DNA of 64,000 nt from Gnetum montanum (taxonomy: Eukaryota > Streptophyta > Gnetopsida > Gnetales > Gnetaceae), in assembly GCA_015680685.1 (NCBI GenBank), contig MNCI01034636.1, forward strand, positions 1,444,813 to 1,508,812, read 5' to 3'. This document shows, one piece after another, positions 1-10,413 of this stretch (positions within the stretch are counted from its first letter, which is position 1; each line of letters starts with the position of its first letter). A program made the position numbers and the translations under genes. A model generated the notes under the pieces. The model ran no database searches. It was not told the DNA's origin and was given only the letters and a program-made list of their open reading frames with translations.

Positions 1-228
1 GATTCATAGCAATGAATCACTTTGAAGTGAAGCTGAGAGCTATACATGGTGTGGTACCCTTGAAACCATATTTTAAGAGGAACAAATTCTAGAGGTGTGC
101 AAGTGAACTACCCTTTGAGTGTGGACTACCCAAGTTGGGGAACCACATTAAATTTGGTTGTGTATTTTTTGGTGTAAATTTTGATTTGGGGAACTTATTC
201 ATTCCGATTATAAGTTCTATGATCTTCA
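1..228 (+). repeat. 3' end of the 5' LTR of copia element C
   Basis: This stretch aligns with 22884-23121, the end of the 3' LTR, with scattered substitutions. It ends in CA two bases before a primer binding site, as an LTR should. The start of the LTR lies outside the window. Confidence 0.85.
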
Positions 229-230
229 AG

Positions 231-242
231 TGGTATTGGAGC
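231..242 (+). other. Primer binding site of C (initiator Met tRNA type)
   Basis: TGGTATTGGAGC differs from the common plant site TGGTATCAGAGC by two bases. It lies directly after the CA end of the LTR, the expected place for priming minus-strand DNA synthesis. Confidence 0.75.
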
Positions 243-399
243 CTAGTACTCTTGCACTCTACAACAATTTCCAAGAGTGAACATGGAAGGGGCTATCAAC
301 ATATGACACATTTGGACAAAGAGACTAATATTTTTTATAATTTGTTTTACTCAATTCCTATATCACTTCTGCTATAAAGGTAAGTCTCTCATTTTCTTC

Positions 400-1354
400 T
401 TTACATTTAGAAATAGAGGAGATTATACCAATAAGACTAACAAAACTCATGACAATTTGAATGACATATCCTTTGAAGAAAGGTATGAGGTGTTTTCCCA
501 TGAAGTTATTTCTTTTTAAAGTTGGTGTTGATATGAAAAATGTTGTACATTTCAAGAATATGAAAATTATGACTCTAAATGATGAATGTGTTTGTCTTAA
601 GAAAGAAAACTCAGTCCTCAAGGCTGAGATTTAAAGAATAACCTATGTAATAGAGTAGATGAATAACAACTCTTCAAAGAAAATCAAAGATCAATTGCAA
701 AAGGATGGATGTCTAAATGCTTCTATAGAAGAAAAATATTCTAGGTTTGATAAAAAGCCAAAACCTAGAATCTTAAATTGTTGCTTTTGTAAAAAATCTA
801 GTCATATTCAAGCATTTTTCTATCTTAGAATGAATTAGTACACTTGATCTTCTGAAAAGCTGTATAGGAAAGGAACTCTACAGGTTTGAAAATCAAAAGA
901 AAAGAAGCATGAAAAAAAATTGATGGCTTAGATTGCCATCTTAGATGTTGAAAATGATATGTGTTATATTGATAGTATATGTTCAAGGAACATGATAGGT
1001 GATGAAACTTCATTCATTTCACTGAAAAAAATTGTGGAACCATCACATTTGGTGATGACATGGAGGCTCCAATAATAGGTATTGGTATCATAGGAGGAAA
1101 AGGTAAAGGGCTACCAATTGTAAGTAAAGTGTTATTCATTAAAGGTTTAAAGCATAATCTTCTTAGTGTTAGTAAACTTTGTAATTCAAATTTCAATGTT
1201 ACTTTTTCTAAATATTTTTGTAGAATTTAAGACATCTAGAAAGGAAACTGTTTACAAAACTATTTTCAAAAATGATCCTAACCTTGAATCCAAGTGCCTA
1301 GTTAGTTGTAGAGATGGTACTTGCGTTTGGGATAGGAATCTAGGTCACACTAAC
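400..1354 (+). pseudogene. copia gag C-terminus, protease and start of gag-pre-integrase (part 1)
   Basis: Translation on the plus strand, with stops and frame changes, gives a degraded zinc knuckle (CCFCKKSSHIQAFF, about 780-820) and then a copia protease core, CYIDSICSRNMIGD (about 961-1005), matching the family pattern with DSG changed to DSI. Next comes HNLLSVSKLC (about 1150-1185), typical of the protease end, and the beginning of gag-pre-integrase, VWDRNLGHTN, ending at 1354. The N-terminal part of gag is largely missing. The frame continues exactly at 18988 after removal of E2 and one copy of ctaac. The DSG serine/glycine context is lost, so the protease is inactive. Confidence 0.8.
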
Positions 1355-1363
1355 TGATGGGAC

Positions 1364-1438
1364 GCGATATCGCATGGGCCACGATATCGCATATGTGATA
1401 TCGCATCTTCCCTTGCAATATCACATATGCGATATTGT
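1364..1438 (+). promoter_or_regulatory. GCGATATCGC palindrome block in E2 U3
   Basis: Three GATATC cores, one of them the perfect palindrome GCGATATCGC (1364-1373), and two one-base variants lie in 75 bases, ending 16 bases before the TATA box. Equivalent blocks occur in the other LTRs of this family in the window. The repetition next to a promoter suggests a transcription-factor binding array; this is an inference. Confidence 0.6.
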
Positions 1439-1453
1439 AGTGCACTGCCAAAT

Positions 1454-1462
1454 CTATAAATA
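1454..1462 (+). promoter_or_regulatory. TATA box of the E2 5' LTR
   Basis: CTATAAATA, conserved in the 3' LTR at 18254-18262 and on the minus strand of the E3 LTR at 14386-14394. Transcription would be expected to start about 30 bases downstream. Confidence 0.7.
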
Positions 1463-2181
1463 GGAGGCAACTCTCCCTTATTTCTCATTCTAGGCCTAGA
1501 CCGTTGTGAAACTTTGACAGTTTTACCTCTCTAGAGAGAATAATTTCCATGTGCCCGTAGTAGGAGCCCCAAAGTGAACGGATCTTTATTTGAGCAAATA
1601 TTGTACTTGAACACAAGTTTGTGTACGGCAATAAAGATGAACTTCTTGGATAAACCTTGCAGTGCATGGAATAGGCTAAATAGGATTTTATTTATTGTTA
1701 TTTACTGTTAATTATTTAAATGCTTTATTAGTCATTAAATCTCTCTCAACCCTTCTCTCCTAGTTAAGTGCATTCAATACAACTACTTCGAGCACGAGCG
1801 TTACGCTTGGTGATCCTAGCAACGACTAGTGTTTGGTAACCAAGGTTGCATTAGTTTAGGGTGTGAACGGTAAGTGGGAACGGATATTGATGCTAGGTTA
1901 ATTAAGGCTTGGTTAGTTAGTTAAAGTTAGTTAATTAGTCTCTTCACTCTTTACCTTGTCAACATAGGAGATAAAACAGAAAAGATATAAAAATCATATA
2001 CCTTAGACTTACTTAACCATACAATCGTGAAAAATACAAGTAAGTCTGGGAAGACAATGAATTATTAACCTTAAGTGTTCCATAAGTTATGTAGGCACTT
2101 AGTCTACAGAGTTTGACCGGATCGCGCATGTAACACTCGTATTTGTATGGTTGAGTGTAGGGGTACCTCGCCACTCATCAT

Positions 2182-2199
2182 TGGCGCTGTTGCCAGGGA
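2182..2199 (+). other. Primer binding site of E2 (tRNA-Asp type)
   Basis: TGGCGCTGTTGCCAGGGA lies one base after the LTR end. It differs at two positions from the complement of the 3' end of plant tRNA-Asp (TGGCGCCGTTGCCGGGGA), the primer known for Athila-type gypsy elements. Confidence 0.8.
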
Positions 2200-2324
2200 C
2201 TAAGTGTTTGTGCGCTAAGTAGAACATAGGAAATTATTCACATCGTTGGGAGCTTAAATGAACCCTTAGGGTTAATTAAAAAAAAAATTATATGATGGTT
2301 AATTAGCACACTAAATAAGACACA

Positions 2325-3754
2325 ATGTCTTCTTCTTCTTCTCATAAGAACACTTCACCACCTAGAGATCATACAAGAAACAGTCGACAGTCTAAAACAC
2401 ATAACCAAAATTTGCTAGTTCCTCAACAATATAGGGTGGTATATACTCATCATGATGAGTATATATCCAATTTTACCTTTATCCTCCATTAGGATGAACA
2501 ACTGCGTTGGAGAGATTTCCAAGGTAACATAGTGTTACCTCTAGATCGGGCAGTCCCTGACATGCTTCTTCGTGCTCTTGCACGGATAGGCATGACACAG
2601 CTATACACTGAGTACGTTATAGGTGATTTTGACACAAGGGATTACTATCCCACATCAGCACATTGTTTAAGGGACTCAAGGCAGGAGAGCCACCATACAT
2701 TGTTGGAGGGCAAAAGGGGTCCTGCACATCCTAAGCGAAATTGGAGATGGTGAACCCCTTATAACGGGTTCTCCATCAAATGATGTTCCCCCTCCTAATG
2801 ATAGTGAGGAGGTGGGGTATTAGAACCTATGCTCCATGATACACAACCCTGGTTTTGATCCCCGTGAACACCAACTATTCACTGAGGGAACAAAAACAAA
2901 TGACAAGGATGGACACTCAGATCATCATCACGATCAGGGTTGAAGCCATAGAAGAGAAGGTAGGAGACGTCATCATGGCGATGGCTCTTCTTCTTCTTCC
3001 TCTTCATCACATCATTCACCCTCTCCTTCCACATCAGGGCATTGCCATCAAGAGCATAATAGTGAGGATAAGTGTAAGCGAAATGAGAGACCTTGACGAG
3101 AGAGTCGAGAGAGAGGACGAGGGCAGTCTAGAGAATCTAAGCATGGTACAAGGGAAAGTAGGGAACAACATAGGCATCATAGACGTCATGAAAGAGATGA
3201 TCATGACGAACCCCTCCTTGCCACCTGAAGTATGCTAGATATTATGTAGGTAGTGAGAATACCCACAAGGGATCAAAAGGATAGTCAGATCAAGAGATTA
3301 GATATGAATAATATCCCACACTTCAAAGGGGGTTACAAAGCTAATCCACAAAATCATTTACAGGCATTCCACGATGCCTACGCCTTGCAGAACATAGAAA
3401 ATGAGTGGAAAAAATTAAAGTTGTTTCCTAGGACACTCATCAAGGAAGCAGAGAGTTGGTACTGGTCCTTGGAACTGGAAACCATTAGGAGGTGGAGTAC
3501 GATGTTAGAACTCTTCAAAGATAAATACCAAACGTACTCCAGAGTGTCTAACTTGCATAAGTAGATCCAAGGATGGAAGCAGGGTAATCAAAAACCCTTG
3601 GATGCTGCCATGGGCCACTACTACGCATTGCTACATCATTTCTCGAGCCATGATTACACAAAATGGGATCAACTACGCCACCTCATAGATGGGATAAGAN
3701 TGAGCCATGGTTACACAAAATGGGATCAACTACGCCACCTCATAGATGGGATAA
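2325..3754 (+). pseudogene. E2 gag, N-terminal part (interrupted by E3)
   Basis: The frame opens with ATG at 2325 (MSSSSSHKN). A frameshift follows near 2712, then a Ser/His/Arg/Asp-rich, probably disordered stretch (about 2860-3200, in a frame different from the longest local ORF there), and then the gag core with LDMNNIPHFKGGY (about 3301) and ESWYWSLELETIRRW (about 3450). In-frame stops include TAG at 2490 where the sister copy E3 has CAG. The frame reads into the E3 insertion as DGIRH and resumes at 14528. It would form the structural capsid protein. The sequence 3646-3754 is distorted by a duplicated assembly join. Confidence 0.8.
3645..3754. other. Single-n contig join with a direct duplication of about 54 bp
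   Basis: The sequence from GAGCCATG through GGGATAAGA occurs immediately before and immediately after the n at 3700, with one substitution. The duplicate would break gag, whose relatives have one copy. It looks like two overlapping contigs joined without merging, and less likely a true tandem duplication. Confidence 0.7.
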
Positions 3755-3759
3755 GACAT

Positions 3760-4574
3760 TGATGAGTGGCGAGGTGCCCCTACACTCAACCATACGAATA
3801 CGAGCATAACACGCATGATCCAGTCGAACTCTACAGACTAAGTGCCTACACGCCTCATGGAACACTTAAGGTTAATTATTCGTTGTCTTCCCAGACTTAC
3901 TTGTATTTTTCATAGTGTATGGTTAAGTAAGTCTGAGCTATATAATTTTTATAGCTTTTTCTATTTTATCTCCTATGCTATAGAGGTGAAGGGTTGGAGA
4001 GACTAATTGACTAACTCTAACTAACTAACTAAGCCTTGATTAACCTAGTATCAACATCCATTCCCACTTACCGTTCACACCTTGAACCAATGCAACCGTG
4101 GTTACAAAACGCTAGTCGTTGCTGGGATCACCATGTGTAACGCACGTGCTCGAAGTAGTCGTACTGAGACACTTAACTAGGAGAGAAGGGTTGAGAGAGA
4201 TTTAATTCCTAATAAATCATGTAAATGATAAAAAGTAAATAACAATAAATAAAATTCCTATTTAGCCTATTCCATGCACTGCAAGGTTTATCCAAGAAGT
4301 TTGTCTTTATTTCCGTACACAAACATGTGTTTAGGTACAATATTTGCTCGAATAAAGATTCGTTCACTTTGGAGTTCCTACTATAGACACATGGAAATTA
4401 ATCTATCTCTAGAGAGGTAAAAATGCTAGAGTTTCCCTAAGGGCTAGATCTAGATGAAAAAACAAGGGAGAGTTGCCTCTTATTTATAGACTTGGCAGTG
4501 CATCGCGATATCGCATACGCGATATCATGGGGGACGACGCGATATCATAGCCCATGAGATATCGCGTCCCATCA
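3760..4574 (-). repeat. 3' LTR of E3
   Basis: 815 bp, reading TGATGAGTGG...CCCATCA on the plus strand. Roughly nine differences per hundred bases separate it from the 5' LTR by eye, mostly transitions. It has four GATATC boxes (about 4503-4565), fewer than its sister LTR. Confidence 0.92.
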
Positions 4575-4587
4575 TACCCCCATGACT
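4575..4587 (-). other. Polypurine tract of E3
   Basis: The minus strand reads AGTCATGGGGGTA immediately upstream of the 3' LTR, identical to the E2 and Z tracts. Confidence 0.75.
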
Positions 4588-4749
4588 AAATGAAAATTCA
4601 TCCTTGAGTTCCTTACAATAATATCACGAAGGTATGGGATTATTGAGTCAAATGGAACTAATGGGATGACATGTGAACGGATCATCATTACAAGACACAA
4701 CAAAATAGGTGTTCATGACAACAAGATTGAACACCTTATTACATTAACA

Positions 4750-4947
4750 TCAGGCCTTAGTTGGTAGTTGAGAAAGAGAGAAAGAAGTGTTGCTACTGCC
4801 AACGCCAAGATTGCGCCTTTCATTGTCCATTCGTAAACGTGCCATCGATCTTGCTTCTTGCATAGTTGCTTTCAGCACGGCTCCATTCCAAGAGTTCCTA
4901 CCAGATCCACTCTGTTGTTGTATGATTTCCATCTGCACACACAACAT
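4750..4947 (-). other. Short open frame near the 3' end of E3, possibly a spliced-ORF remnant
   Basis: About 65 codons, starting either inside the intron-like segment or at the ATG just after its acceptor (MEIIQQQSGSGRNSW...). E2 has a homologous stretch at 17801-17990 (MAIMQQGIGSGENTW...) interrupted by a stop and a frameshift. The similarity could be nucleotide homology only. I do not recognise a family. Confidence 0.25.
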
Positions 4948-4992
4948 AGTCTTATATTAGCAAGGGTAAATGAATTTCAATGCAGTTGATAC
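4933..4992 (-). other. Intron-like segment in the 3' region of E3
   Basis: Minus strand: donor GGCAAG|GTATCAAC and acceptor TGTGTGCAG|ATGG, 60 bases. It aligns with 17740-17800 of E2. Confidence 0.4.
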
Positions 4993-5584
4993 CTTGCCTC
5001 AGTGAAAGATCAATTGGTTAGGTTATGGTATGGCTGATACGGATCTGGAGATATAATAATGATGACTACCGAAGGTGGAGGGGTTAGGAGAAAATCGAAA
5101 AAATTGGGCCCCGTACCCCCATGACTAATTGCGAACCTCCGGTAGCGGTAGAATGGAGAAAGAAAAAGAATCAAGAAATATGGAGAAAAAGAGATAACTA
5201 TGACATCGATGAAAGTGTTGATACATTTGGCCATTTTATGGAACAGTAAGATTCAGGGCTCCCCCCTTGGTGAGTTACAAGAAGTATCAAAGTTATATTC
5301 AAGGGCTGTGGGCATGTTAAAGCTTTGTGGAGTAAATTAAAATTTTAATGAGATGATAGGTTTGATGTGAAGTAACTTTGAAGCAAAAATTGGCGACATC
5401 ATCAAGCATCCGTTACCTTTCAAAGGAAATAAAATATGTTCGAAAGATGCAAATATTTTAGTTTACGGTTTGGAGGTTCACTCACGTGGTACAACAAACT
5501 GAAAAATGGAATTCCTGGGCGTGGATCTGATGAAGGCATACCAACAACACAAATTATCTTGCAAATATATCGTGGCCCTAATTT

Positions 5585-5690
5585 TCAAAAAATCGCAGCC
5601 CTAATTTGCTCTGAATATTTGCAGAAAATCGCGGCCCTAATTTGCTCTGAGTGATCGTAGAAAATCGCAGCCCTGTTCACAGATTCTATT
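5585..5690 (+). repeat. Three-unit tandem repeat, unit about 37 bp
   Basis: The core AAAATCGCAGCCCTAATTT recurs starting near 5588, 5625 and 5660; the third unit diverges after CCCT. It lies just upstream of the exon-like CpG-rich part of L4. Confidence 0.7.
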
Positions 5691-6107
5691 AATGATTTGT
5701 TTGGGCATTCTTGGGAATTCGTGGGTCTGTTCCGGCAGGGTTAATTCAGGAAATGGCTCGAACAGAACATGCAGGCAGCGGGTGCACGGAGGCAGCTGAA
5801 GACAATAACGGTAGCACCAACACAAACGCAGGACCCATAGACAAAAACCCAAATCGAAATCTACGTTTTTTGGGGTTCTGTCCCGCGCATCCACGAATGC
5901 ACTGCAGGAAAGAAAAAATAATAAACCAGAGGACAAAAGGCAGAGAGCGAAGGGCAAACAACGAGCAGGAGCGTTTCTGGTTCATCCCTGCAACTTTAAA
6001 AAATTTTTGTGCAGTTATTTCATCGCTAAAATAGGGCTTCTTCCTTCCGAAAGATTCATTTCGAATTTTAGGCGGTATGTCCTGCAACTTACCTTCAAAC
6101 AGCAGCC

Positions 6108-6260
6108 ATGAACAATGCCGATGCATTCGGCATCGCATACCAGTCTGATGAAGATGGCAACAGGGACACGGGAGCACATCAGGATAACTGTCCAGAGATA
6201 TTTCTGACTGATGCTGGTGAATCTAAGTCTGCAGATAAAATTTTAAAATTTTTTATATAA
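6108..6260 (+). pseudogene. Exon-like open frame, 50 codons, unknown product
   Basis: ATG at 6108 opens an uninterrupted frame beginning MNNADAFGIAYQSDEDGNRD and ending in TAA at 6260. It is rich in Asp, Glu and Gln. The upstream 400 bases are relatively rich in CpG and resemble a 5' untranslated leader. The composition contrasts with the AT-rich retrotransposon sequence around it. It may be the first exon of a captured host gene carried by L4. No splice donor is convincing (a weak GTGAAT near 6220). I do not recognise the family. Confidence 0.35.
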
Positions 6261-6771
6261 CCTACAAAACCATATGCACATGTGAAGCCCCAGTTATAAA
6301 CTTATGTCTTCTTAAAATTTATCTCACGACTTCCAAAACATTGTTGATTAATAAAAGCGCTTACAAACATGTTAAAATTAATATTCAAATTTTAAAATAT
6401 GTTTGTAATATTTAAAGGTATAAAATATAACTTCCCAAGCATAAATCTCTCCTAAATTACATGAGTAAGTTGTAACTTCTTAACTTGGGAGTAAAGTTAG
6501 CTAAGATATTTTAGCAAACAATCTCCTATTGGTTGGTCAAATTACTTAAGAGAGAAGATAGGAGAGATATTTTAGAGATATTTTTGGGATATTTTTCCTA
6601 AGAAGAGGAGAATCTCATTTTTTTTGGAAGTCTTATACACCACTTAGAAGACTTGAGATCTCATTTTAAAGAGGCAAAATTAAAAAGATATATATGTGTA
6701 TGAAGTAAGTTGCCACTATAGTTTGTATTCCTATGTATTTTAGAAATTATATTTTAATTTCCTATAATATT

Positions 6772-6832
6772 GTAACCACCAAGACCATTTGTCAATTATA
6801 GCCTTTTTATCTCTATGGTGGTTACAACCACC
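6772..6832. repeat. Inverted repeats GTAACCACCA / TGGTGGTTAC
   Basis: A perfect 10 bp inverted repeat (6772-6781 and 6816-6825) with a 34-base loop overlaps a second hairpin GGTGGTT-AC-AACCACC. No function is known. Confidence 0.6.
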
Positions 6833-6879
6833 CAAAATTGTTGTAACTTACCTAACTTGTTGGGCAAGTAACCTCCTAA

Positions 6880-7475
6880 NNNNNNNNNNNNNNNNNNNNN
6901 NNNNNNNNNNNNNNNNNNNNNNNNNNNNNNNNNNNNNNNNNNNNNNNNNNNNNNNNNNNNNNNNNNNNNNNNNNNNNNNNNNNNNNNNNNNNNNNNNNNN
7001 NNNNNNNNNNNNNNNNNNNNNNNNNNNNNNNNNNNNNNNNNNNNNNNNNNNNNNNNNNNNNNNNNNNNNNNNNNNNNNNNNNNNNNNNNNNNNNNNNNNN
7101 NNNNNNNNNNNNNNNNNNNNNNNNNNNNNNNNNNNNNNNNNNNNNNNNNNNNNNNNNNNNNNNNNNNNNNNNNNNNNNNNNNNNNNNNNNNNNNNNNNNN
7201 NNNNNNNNNNNNNNNNNNNNNNNNNNNNNNNNNNNNNNNNNNNNNNNNNNNNNNNNNNNNNNNNNNNNNNNNNNNNNNNNNNNNNNNNNNNNNNNNNNNN
7301 NNNNNNNNNNNNNNNNNNNNNNNNNNNNNNNNNNNNNNNNNNNNNNNNNNNNNNNNNNNNNNNNNNNNNNNNNNNNNNNNNNNNNNNNNNNNNNNNNNNN
7401 NNNNNNNNNNNNNNNNNNNNNNNNNNNNNNNNNNNNNNNNNNNNNNNNNNNNNNNNNNNNNNNNNNNNNNNNNNN
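6880..7475. other. Assembly gap of 596 n
   Basis: Run of undefined bases inside L4. Open frames crossing it are artefacts. Confidence 1.
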
Positions 7476-8067
7476 CTATTTCCATTGAATCTTGCTCTAT
7501 TTCTAGTTTTCTTGTGGAACTATCTTTTTCTCTGGGGAAAATTAGGAGTAGATTTGCGGAGTTGTGCTCAAATGTTTATGCAAAATTTTACTTATTACAA
7601 GCAGGTATTATAGGGGCCGCGTAGACTAGTCAGTTGAACAAAATAGGAAACTTTCAACAACTCACAGTACTTGACAAAGTTGGCTGAATCTCTTAAAGTA
7701 AGTCATTTGTAGTTTACACACATGAAATTGTTACATTTCTCACAACCGCACGCCGCAATAGCACACAAACATACTCACATTAACTACTGAGTTATTTGGA
7801 GGTATCTGGGCCTTGGTGTTGCCAGAGACCAGCAGGCACCTAAATCCTGTTTGAGGACACTCGTTGGCGGTCGCGTCCCAAACAGTCGCCAACAGAAAGG
7901 GATGTCAAGATGGAAATGAAAAAAATGAAATGGATTGCAAAAATGTTAGGAAAAAAATTGTACTGATGCACCAAATAGGAATGTCAGTGGGTCCTCCCCA
8001 AAGCAGGCTCATGCCCTTAATGCCCTAACAAACCCACATTCATAGAGTTCGTAGGCTCTGGGAATGT

Positions 8068-10166
8068 CATTTGGAACAAGAGTTAAAGTATTAACTACAA
8101 GAATTTACCAAAAGAAAACAATGCATCAATCAAAATATACACTAATGATACAACCAACAATGAGGTGAACAATGGAGAGAAGGATGGAGAGAAGAGAATG
8201 GAATGGAATCTCAAGAATAAGGTGGTGTACAGCCCCTTGTGTGTTTCATGGTTAATGTGACTTAGCAGATCTCATTCCAACTCTGGCCTCAAACAAACCA
8301 CATCTAGTGACTTTGCATCAATGCATTTGGCCAATCCATCCACTTGAATAACAAGAATGCCTCTCGAAAGAACCACTAACATTATGAAAAAACAAATGAG
8401 GAGAGAGTGGAAAGCAAGAAGGACCTTAGTTAGAGGGAACATTTTTATTTTGAGTTCCATAACTAGTGCTTGTAGCCCAAGGGATTATTTTGTCTAAGGG
8501 ATGTGCTTTGAATTCTCACTTTTTTTCCTTTCTTTTTTTTTTTGTTTTTTTTTGTTTTTGTGTTTTGTATTTTTATGCATGAGAACCACACCATGCAAAG
8601 ACTTCTTATTTTTATTTGCTCAGCTTCTTAATAATTGGGTAACATCGAAATGGTAAGAAAACTCAAGAGAAAATATCGAAGCACCTAAGAGAACAACCAA
8701 TACAAATGCATCAAGTTCCCTTGAAGTCACATCCTTTTCAATCCTTGAGTCCTTCCTTAGTTTGGGAAGTACCTAGTCACCGATTCATTAATGTTCTTAT
8801 TAGAAAGGGACTGTACATTTCCAAGTCGAGAGAGACCATAGAAACTAGTGGATAAATGGAAGAAGTGGACTCATTGCTTACTATATCAAAAGAAACATAC
8901 CTTAGTATCAACATCATGACTTAAAGGTAAAACCAAACATTAGAAATCAATATGAAAAACAATTCATACCATTCTGAAGAACACTTATTAAATGACAAAC
9001 TTACAAGGTGGAGAACACACACACACACACACACACAAAATGAAAAAGTATAACAATGTTGAAAAAAAAACAAGAAAAGTTAAAGAAATTTGTAAAACAA
9101 AAATGTGTAAGGAATGCCATTTGGAACAAGAGTTCAAGTATTAACCACAAGAATTTACCAAAAGAAAACAATGCGTCAACCAAAATATACACTAATGATA
9201 CAACCAGCTATGAGGTGAACAATGGAGAGAAGGATGCAGAGAAGAGAATGGAATGGAATCTCAAGAATAAGGTGGTGTATAGCCCTTTGTGTGTTTCATG
9301 GCTAATGCAACTTAGCAGATCTCATTCCAAATCTGGCCTCAAACAAACCACATCTAGTGACTTCGCATCAATGCATTTGGCCAATCCATCCACTTGAATA
9401 ACAAGAATGCCTCTCCAAAGAGCCACTACTATTATGAAAAAAGAAATGAGGAGAGAGTGGGAAGCGAGAAGGGCCTTAGTTAGAGGGAACATTTTTATTT
9501 TGAGTTCCATAACTAGTGCTTGTAGCCCAAGGGATTATTTTGTCCAAGGGGTGTGCTTTGAATTCTCACATTTTTTTTTCTTTGTTTCATTTTCTTTCTT
9601 TCTTTTTGTTTTTGTTTTTGTGTTTTGTGTTTTTATGCGTGAGAACCACACCATGCAAAGACTTCTTATTTTTATTTGCTTAGCTTCTCGATAATTGGGT
9701 AACGTCGAAACGGTAAGAAAAATCAAGAAGAAAACATCCAAGCACCCAAGAGAACAGCCAACACAAATGCATCAAGTTCCCTTGAAGTCACACCCTTTTC
9801 AATCCTTGAGTCATTCCTTAGTTTGAGAAGTACCCAGTCACTAATTCATTAATGTTCTTATTAGAAAGGTACAATACATTTCCAAGTCGAGAGAGACCAT
9901 AGGAACTGGTGGATGAATGGATGAAGTGGACTCATTTCTTGCTATATCAAAAGAAACATACCTTAGTATCAACATCATGACTTAAAGGTAAAACCAAACA
10001 TTAGCAATCAATATGAAAAAAAATTGATACCATCGTGAAGAACACCTATTAAATGAAAAACTTACAAGGTGGAGAACACACACACACACACAAAATGAAA
10101 AAGTATAACGATGTTGAAAAACAAAAACAAGAAAAGTGAAAGAAATTTGTAAAACAAAAATGTGTA
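8068..10166 (-). repeat. 1.04 kb tandem duplication in the E3 3' region
   Basis: 8068-9110 and 9111-10166 align end to end, for example GGAATGTCATTTGGAACAAG at 8068 and GGAATGCCATTTGGAACAAG at 9112, each ending in an AC run and AAATGTGTAA. E2 and Z have a single copy of this segment, so the duplication arose in E3 or its direct ancestor. The repeated material is non-coding. Confidence 0.9.
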
Positions 10167-10222
10167 AAAAAGAAACTTAAAAAGAACTGAGGGCCCCAAA
10201 TGATTAGCATAGGTGGCCATCT

Positions 10223-10413
10223 CCCCCATGACTAAATGGAAAGGAAGAGATCCGAAATAATGAGCACCTATTTGAATTTCTTAGAAGTTCCCAAATTCTC
10301 TCCATTGATGTTCTTAGATTAAGGGGTGGAAGTTGGCAACGCTCATATTCCAAGGTATTTATGCCTTTGTTGTTGGCATGGATTATTTCCCTAGTTTGTT
10401 CCATGCATGTTTG
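10223..10413 (-). pseudogene. pol deletion junction in E3
   Basis: Between the protease stop and the internal AGTCATGGGGG motif (10223-10233) lie only about 180 bases. The last 50 of these (ATTATTTCGGATCTCTTCC on the minus strand) align with the extreme 3' end of pol in Z (about 39390-39415). The protease side and the pol tail are therefore both kept and the enzyme domains between them are deleted. The exact breakpoint cannot be placed by eye. Confidence 0.6.

Larger units (their letters stand above)
1355..2180 (+). repeat. 5' LTR of E2
   Basis: It starts TGATGGGACG, ends CACTCATCA and is 826 bp long. It aligns along its whole length with 18166-18982 and, reversed, with the LTRs of E3. It carries palindromic U3 boxes (1364-1438) and a TATA box (1454-1462). 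Confidence 0.93.
5216..7894. mobile_element. TG...CA-bounded insertion L4 in E3, probable solo LTR or non-autonomous LTR element
   Basis: The ends are TGTTGATACA and GTCGCCAACA, flanked by gaaag on both sides (5211-5215 and 7895-7899). E2 has the uninterrupted site (CATCTTGACATCCATTTCATC), which proves an insertion. The left and right ends show no obvious similarity to each other, so there is no visible LTR pair. A large solo LTR or a non-autonomous element is likely; 596 bases are unknown (6880-7475). The minus-strand end TGTTGGCG pairs with CGCCAAC 17 bases inward. It contains the exon-like segment 5690-6260. Confidence 0.75.

Noticed and set aside
2855-3238. 127-codon frame in E2 and its counterpart at the start of 12340-12993 in E3
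   Set aside because: It is out of frame with the conserved gag reading (DPREHQLF...); the Ser/His-rich repeat keeps several frames open. Only the last third of the E3 frame is true gag.
6789-7613. Long open frames across the n run in L4 (both strands)
   Set aside because: They are open only because undefined bases contain no stops; the defined ends have no similarity.
5216-7894. L4 as a Helitron
   Set aside because: There is a hairpin near one end, but no CTRR end, no TC start and no AT target; a 5 bp target duplication with TG...CA ends fits an LTR-type insertion better.
9407-9694. 95-codon frame ending in Phe/Val-rich repeats
   Set aside because: It lies in the non-coding tandem duplication of E3, comes from T-rich low-complexity DNA and is broken in the other unit.
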